Part shown: piece after piece, positions 57,530 through 64,000 of the stretch
Position numbering within the stretch: position 1 is the first letter of the stretch
Layout of the letters: each line of letters starts with the position of its first letter
Source: Amphibalanus amphitrite
Lineage: Eukaryota; Arthropoda; Thecostraca; Balanomorpha; Balanidae
Direction: 5' to 3'
Assembly: GCF_019059575.1 (NCBI RefSeq)
Contig: NW_024881678.1
Location: 248,001-312,000 of the forward strand
Length of the DNA stretch: 64,000 nt
Made by a program: the position numbers and the translations under genes
The notes under the pieces: generated by a model
What the model was told of the DNA's origin: nothing
The model's database searches: none
What the model saw: only the letters and a program-made list of their open reading frames with translations

Positions 57530-59897
57530 GACTTATCGATCGACTGGACGAGGACCACAGGTTGGAAGGTGGCGGTGTCGATTATTTATACACATACTTG
57601 AATGCACTGTGAAATGGATCAACTTTAGTATCCGTTAAATGCTAGATGACTTGAATGATCCTCGGGTTTAACCTGATTATCCAGACGATTCTCAACTAAT
57701 ATAATGCCCTAATTAACAACTAACTGCATTGATCTCCTCCTTTACAAACAAAAGTCCATGTTCAACCGTTCTTTGACAGCGTAACTAATTGCTTGTCACT
57801 GACCTAGCACGGCCCCGACACGCTCCCGACGCGCGCCCGGCCGTCCGTCCCGCTCCGACTCGCTAATCCGCCGCTCCGCCCGGCCCGTCTGATCCCTTCC
57901 CATGCGGCAGACCGCCCCCCCCCCGCATTCCTTCCGAGAGCGCAGCTGACCGTCGCCACCCGGCCGCGGGTTGAGTGATTAATGGCACGCGATTGTTCCT
58001 ATTCTTTCCTTGGATAATCCTATAACTTAATCACCAGGACAGCTAATGATATAAATGTGAAGCGTACTACTGCATTTTGCCGTGTCGTAAGGAATCTGAA
58101 CGCAAAGCAATTCTGTAAGTCGATCGAGGCGATATCGAGCTATTCATGAATTATAAGAATAAGTCGGATTGCTTCCTATCAAACGTTCTACTTTACTTTG
58201 GAGAACGAACTATAATTACAGTTTAAAATTAACCGCAAGCACGTCTATTTCACTTACGTTATTAAAACCACAATAAAGAAACGGCAAAACACAAAGTACA
58301 GCGTCATGGCACGTAGATTATTTCAAACTATTTGAAAATAAGGACCTAACAGATGCTGCATAAAACAAATTATTAGCTGATCAGATAAGTCTGAGGTGTG
58401 AGCTACTGATTCTAAACCGAAATTAACCTGAGATATCCGAAATGAAGGCCGGTAAATGACGATAATGGACTGACGATAAGTCGCAACGAGGTATAAATTA
58501 ACTGGAACCCGAACAAAATAAACAGAACAAAAAAAAATCATTTAAATGCTGGGAAACTTAACTACGGAACCACCATCACTGAACTATACGTCACCAGTGA
58601 TCAGCCGACCGGCCGGCCGGTTCAGCCGTATCGCTAGCACAGACGTTGATGTGAGACAAATCATTTTCGCCGCCGGAATCCTCGTGATTAGTGGACCCAT
58701 CATGTGTCCTGTTGATACCCACACCATATTCCCCCAGTCTTGTCACCTGCAAGGCTCACTGAAGTGTCCCGGCCCCACCATAAACGTGTTTAAACTCCCC
58801 GATCGCTCCCCATTTGTGATCTCATTTCCCAATTAACTCTGAAAGAATCGTTCCACTATTCCCGGTTTTATTCACAAAGGCGAAGAGATCAAATTAGCCA
58901 AAGACTTTACACCGACCAATTATAAAGAGAAATCGATATCAAATTTAAGATAACAGCGCTAATAACCTATTTCCCTAAGAGCTGGTGGTACGAATGGCAA
59001 ACCAAAGTAACTAACTGCAATCAAACCCGGAGGCCGGACGATAGGCCAGTCAGATAATTAACACGCGCAGACAGAGAGCATTCTTCCCCCCCCCCCCCCC
59101 TCAGAGATTAACCCGGGGAGCACCTCTGATGAGCGGAGCAGAGCCCGACCACGACGCCACGCCACAGTGCCACCTGTGTCAGGGCACGCCTCCCCTGTGA
59201 CCCTGCTAATGAACCCATCGATTATCCCCACCCACCACACTCACATACACTCACACCTATTCTACTGTCCCCTCTAATCAGATCCATCAGTAACCAATAA
59301 GGCCGGATTAATCACCTCAGGGAGAGAGAGAGACCAGGGCGGCAAACAGGGCACATGATAAGGAAAAGATGGGCTGAGCAGACTTGTGCCACCAGTGCTG
59401 ACCTTTTGGTGCTGGGTGCCAAATTTGCTACAATGGCTGGCTGGGTGGCGCTGAGCTGACCGTTGAATGACGAGAGATTGAGACGAGCAGACGAGGCGTG
59501 GTACCGGCGCAGACTGCGAATGTGACCGGCGAGCAGGTCTTGGCTCCCGTGCAGGGACTTACTTGTTTACTGGCGTCAGCCCTCTGGGTCGTCGAGCCGG
59601 CGGCGGGAAGCTGGCCATGACCGGAGAGATAGAGATGAGGGCAGGCGCCAGACGGCGCCGACCCGTCCACCTCTTGCGTCACCACCGACTCGACTGTGCT
59701 CCACTGTCTCTGTCTGTCCTTGTTGTCCTGAGGCCCCTCCTCTCTCTTTTCTGCCCTTTTTGTATCCCTCTCGCCGCCTCCTCGGGCCATCTTCTGAATC
59801 CTCAACTTCGCTCCGCCCCTTTTCTGTCGATATCGGTTGTATTTCTTGCCAAAAAGGTTCATGTTTCCATCAGTTTGACCCTGGATTTGAGCTTTAA

Positions 59898-61071
59898 CCC
59901 GCGCGGGGCTGGGGGGGGGTAAATTTTACCCCCCCTCGCGAATTTTTGCGATATCTCAAAAACGGCGGCGCGCAGCGCCGCCAAACTTTTAGTACCTTTT
60001 CTTACATCAATTTGACACATTCCCTGAAAATTTGAGCGAAATCCGTCGGAAAAAATTTTGAGAAATTGACGTTTTAGTGACGTCATGTTCGCCATTTTCG
60101 CCTAAAAAACGGCAAAAGTTCAAACGCCGCTAACATCTTCATTTTTAAAGGAATCAAGACGTAACAAAAAAGGTTATACGTAATTTTACTTTGTCTATCA
60201 AATGGCTATCTCGGTTTTTTGAAAATTTTGGATTTTGGCCTAAATTTTTTCAAAAAACTAACTTTTTTTGGAAAATCATTATAAAATCCAAAATTTTGAG
60301 TCTATCGAAAAAACCGGAATATATGTCATAGAAGTGGTCTATGTGCACCTACATACCAAATTTTAGAAGAATCGGTTCAAAAATGTGGGAGTTATTCAAA
60401 ATTTTATGACGTCACGACACACAAAATTTTTGAAAAATGACTTTTTTGGAAGTTCTAGACCTCGTACGGAAACAAAAATAGCACCATTCGATTCGCCGTG
60501 AAAAACTGCATCAGATAGACACCTCTTTAGGCCTTAACAACCAACTTCAAAATTTGACCTCACTTGACCTGACCTTGACCTGACCTTGACCTGAAATTCA
60601 TCCAGAGGTGGTCCATATCACTTATTGAGTGTGCCTATTGAATTCTATGAGTAAAATGACCCATAAAACATGTGTCGCACATGCCCTTTTCTATATTTTG
60701 TTTTTTGGTGACCTGACCTGACCTGACCTGACCTTGACCTTGACCTCTGAATGATATTGTATGCAACAAATATTGTCTTGGTAGCCTAAGAACACGTTTT
60801 GGGCGATCAGTCTCAGTCCATGACTCCATTCTTCGGTAACTACGGTGCAAGGCCGATACTGTAGAAACTTGCAATTTGTACCCTTGACCTGACCTTGACC
60901 TTGACCTCAAACTTTAAATTAAGTACATGTTTTTAGTAGTTCGTGATGAGAGCTTTCGATTGGCGTTTGAATTTTCCAAATCGGACCATTAGTTCGGGAG
61001 ATAACAGGGGGGGTAAAATTTACCCCCCCCCAGCCCCGCGCGTTCGGCTGGAGACCCCAGCCCCGCGCGGG
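59898..61071 (-). mobile_element. TTAA-flanked non-autonomous element, copy E
   Basis: It sits in the 5' LTR between TTAA at 59894-59897 and 61072-61075; the other LTR has a single TTAA at 49141-49144. The ends are CCCGCGCGGGGCTGGGG (left) and CCAGCCCCGCGCGGG (right), with the terminal motif repeated inward at the right end. Just inside, GGTAAATTTTACC palindromes carry G/C-runs. TGACC arrays lie at 60555-60595, 60708-60750 and 60883-60910. The interior is related to copy C. Confidence 0.92.
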
Positions 61072-62569
61072 TTAAATCGTCCAACTTTTGCAGCGCGCCC
61101 TCCGGGGGCCGTAGTCATGGTGATATTTTGTCTTCAACGGTGCTCCTCCTATTTCGAATTTTCCTTTCTCTGATAGGTGGGAACTCATAAGCTCCCACCC
61201 CTTCCCACAAAAATGTAACCTCAGGGCCAGCTGCCATGGTGTCGTAGCTCCGCCCACATTTCCATCTTCCATTCGAGCCTCAGACGCACTCCTGACGCCG
61301 GTCGCGGAGGATGGGGAGAGGCGGAGCGGCGGTCCAGCTGCATATGGGTCACCGCATAATGGTGCTCCATGTCCCGGAATTCGGCGGAGTCCTTGATTAA
61401 TACCGAGCGGCCTGAAATAGCAATACTTTTCTTCTTTTAGCTCCCCCTCTCCCCCGATGCCCGCCCTGCCAGACGTGCCCTCCATGCCGATGGTGATCGC
61501 AGGCCGACGCCGGCCGTCTGGTGGGGGGGGGGGAGGGTGTGGGAGTCGAGAGATGACCCATTTCGCACGGCGGCCGGTGCCGAAAACAGCTGCGCCCTGC
61601 TTGCCCGGTGACGGTTCCTGGTGTTATGCTCCTGCCACTGCGTGCCTTCCAGGTGATCGCGTGTTTTTGAATGGCACGCGTGTCCGGGTCAACTGAAGCC
61701 GACGCCGGCCGTCTGGTGGGGTGCGGGTAGGGGGCCGAAAGATGACCTCTTTCCCATGGCGAGCGTCGCCAAAGCAGGTGCGCTCTGGTGTTATGTTCCC
61801 GTCACTGCGTGCTTTCGAGGTGGCCCCGTGTTTTCGATGGCGCACATGTCCGGCTCGGTCCCTGCTTCCCTTTCTGTTTTTCTACTTACAAATCGGGGCC
61901 GGTCTCCACTCCCTTCTTTCAGTGATGGCCCGGCGGATCAATTGAACGTAGCGCTGTCGTGTGCTACCCTTTCAGAATGTTGTTCTGTTGAGTCCGGTCG
62001 GAATTTTCTCATGGTCGTCGGACGGTCATCGGTGGAATTGCCAGTTATTTTTGGATGTCAGCTGCCGTGAGAGAGCCGGGCCTGGACAGATGCTGATCCT
62101 CTGTGCATTGTGTGTGCGTCGTGCGGCGCACGCAGGTGGCTGGGGTCGGCCGCCGGACGACTGATGATCCTGTTTATGAAAAGGGTCGGGCGCCAGACGG
62201 CATGGCCGGCCGCTCACGCTTCGGAGATTAGAGTGGGAGCAGTGGCCCGCTCCCCTTCCATGGCCTAAATAGTTGTGTCTTTGCAGCTGCCCTCCTTCGC
62301 GCCTGGCCCCGTCCCCGGCTGAAATTGTTGGTCGGAGAGGAGCCGTCCTCGCTGCTAGTGTATATCTTGGTTTTGAATTTTGATGGAGCCGGTTGGCAAT
62401 CTTTGGCTTGGTGTGCCGCGGCCGGGAGCCGGCGTCCGCTTGGAAAATGAACGCGCCAGCGTTACAAATTCACCGCAAGTATGACGCCAGAAAATGTTCG
62501 CAAAAGCACTTTAATGAGCTGGGTTTGCTGATTGTCGGACCCTTTCCCTTATCGCATTCCTACCTCGCT

Positions 62570-63000
62570 CCATGACCGCGCGGCCGGCCGAGACGGGGCT
62601 GTTTTGATGAGCGGGCGAGCGCGGCGGGCCGGTGCGCTGGAGGCAGCGCCACCATACCTCATACCGGCTGCGTGTTATTGAACTGAGCCGCAGCGGCGGC
62701 GCCAGGAGCGGCGTCAGGCGCGGCCGAGACTCGCCGTCAGACGCGGCCGAGAAGCGCCGCTGACCGGAGCGCTGCAGCCGCGCGGCGCTGCTCATTCCGC
62801 GGTGAGAAGACGCGTCACTGGGAGGGGGCCGGCCGCGGACTGGCAGCTGGGGCCGCGCCGAGGGTCGTGGAGGAGCTGTGCTCAGTGTCGGACAGACGCC
62901 ACGTCAGTGGACGGCGGCTGTGTGGACCGGAGCTAGTGAATATCGTGTCTTCAACCGGTACCTGCACGACACGTCAGTCACTGCCTGCTGAACCGACAGG
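62570..63000 (+). promoter_or_regulatory. CpG-rich promoter and candidate noncoding first exon
   Basis: A GC- and CpG-dense block starts about 100 bp past the LTR element and ends at a good splice donor (CGACAG then GTGAGC, boundary at 63000). No long reading frame starts with a convincing ATG in it. This looks like the promoter plus 5' UTR exon of a + strand gene whose coding exons lie beyond the window. No TATA box was identified. Confidence 0.45.
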
Positions 63001-63294
63001 TGAGCAAAACTTTTGTCATCACAGATTGTAGATTCGTATACTTTGTCCACTGCTTTCACGCAGGCGTTTGCATATGGTTTATGTGTATTGTGTATGCGTG
63101 TGAGTGCTTTTATCACGCCGGACGTGACGGAGATGCCACCAGCCGTGACAGACTGGCCGGCGCCGAGGTCATTAAACTCGGCCGCCGCTGGTGGGCCGTT
63201 CCGCGGTCAAACGCCGCCCGCTGACCGTGTCGAGCCCGGCCGGCCGCCGGGAGTGGCCGTCAGCCGCGGAGGGCAGGGCGCAGCCCACTGAGGG
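63001..63294 (+). other. Intron-like sequence after candidate first exon
   Basis: AT-balanced at first, then GC-rich with short open frames. No exon is recognised. Confidence 0.3.
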
Positions 63295-63690
63295 ACAGGG
63301 TGTAGCTCGATAGATCAGCCCACTGTGCTGCATAACAGCCGTAGAGATCAGCCCACTGTGCGGCACGGCAGCCCTTCATGTCAGCTCATGGAAAGGCAGG
63401 GCGCAGATCGAGAAGGTATCTGACGGAGGGCGCGGCATAGCACGGCAGCCCGGGAGGTCATCCCACGGAGGGGCAGGGTGCAGCTCGAGAGGTCATTCCA
63501 CGGAGGGGCAGGGCAGCTCGGAAGATCAGCCCACTGAGCTGCAAAGCAGCCCTAGTGGTCAACCTAAGATGGGGAGGGACACGGAAGCCAGAGAGGCTAC
63601 CGACGGAGGGACAGGCTACAGTCCAGGAGGACAACTCACGTTACAGCCCGGGAAGCCAGCCCACGGAGGGCGCGACATCAAAGCAACCGG
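63295..63690. repeat. Degenerate minisatellite
   Basis: Irregular copies of GATCAGCCCACTG, GGAGGGGCAGGGYGCAGCTCG and GCACGGCAGCCC, with units of about 30-50 bp. Variation between units is high. Confidence 0.65.
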
Positions 63691-64000
63691 TCTCGGCAGT
63701 GGAGAGACGCGTCAGGCAGGGTCAGCCTCGCACCAGTTGTGAATGTAATGAATGCGCTGCCGAGGACCAATAGACGGTCTCTGGCATCCATGGAATTGTT
63801 ATTGGACAATGGTGTGAGCGGCGAGATGGGATTTCCAGACTTTTGGGAATCCGTCCCTTGAAATCGCATTATCGTGCGTTAGTCTTTACAAGGTGTCAAT
63901 GCACCCTCCTCCGAAGGTGCATTAGGTATCTAGCGTCGATATCTCGCATAAGTAGGTACCCATTGCAAAAAATCTAACTCGCGAATCGATTTTGTGGATA
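63691..64000. other. No gene recognised; short hairpin
   Basis: A perfect short stem, AATGCACC / GGTGCATT, lies at 63898-63923 around a CTCCTCCGAA loop. Nothing else is recognised. Confidence 0.35.

Overview
This window is nuclear DNA from an animal, not a bacterium. It holds two intron-rich protein-coding genes with standard GT/AG splice sites, tRNA-derived SINEs, many miniature DNA transposons, long microsatellites and a very large LTR retrotransposon. The gene families fit an invertebrate; an arthropod, perhaps a crustacean, is my guess, but nothing here proves it.

Layout. 1-10.3 kb is repeat-rich. It holds the 3' end of a dead non-LTR retrotransposon, small hAT-type and TTAA-flanked elements, hairpin elements, a 129-bp direct repeat and a broken minus-strand THAP-type exon. 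10,382-18,757 (+) is a complete 15-exon RECQL5 DNA helicase gene of about 1165 codons. It has the helicase core, zinc site, KIX-like region, PIP box and SRI domain. Where vertebrate RECQL5 has one BRC-variant (RAD51-binding) motif, this gene has six tandem 22-residue copies. 18.8-23.8 kb is intergenic: MITEs, one 1.2-kb TTAA element and a ~69-bp tandem array in which each unit carries a CTCF-like core. 23,835-38,455 (+) is a 23-exon SLC9C1-type (sperm NHE) gene. It encodes an Na+/H+ exchanger domain, a voltage-sensor domain with seven regularly spaced S4 charges, and a cyclic-nucleotide-binding domain.

39,245-62,466 (minus strand) is one inserted LTR element bounded by a 4-bp AATT target duplication. 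Its LTRs are about 8.8 kb each once later insertions are subtracted. Its internal region is only 1.7 kb, with a primer-binding-site-like sequence and no recognisable gag or pol. Each LTR carries a 140-bp-period cluster of perfect TGACGTCA (CRE) sites. A 2.5-kb hAT element in one LTR, and a SINE and a TTAA element in the other, inserted later; the sister LTR preserves each empty site. Past the element, 62.5-63.0 kb is CpG-rich and looks like the promoter and noncoding first exon of another + strand gene.

A family of five TTAA-flanked elements (A-E) recurs through the window. They share G-rich ends and internal runs of TGACC/GGTCA matching nuclear-receptor half-sites. RECQL5 (DNA repair and transcription in the nucleus) and SLC9C1 (flagellar pH control) have no evident functional link; they are simply neighbours on the same strand. 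Coordinates were worked out by hand and may be off by a base or two.
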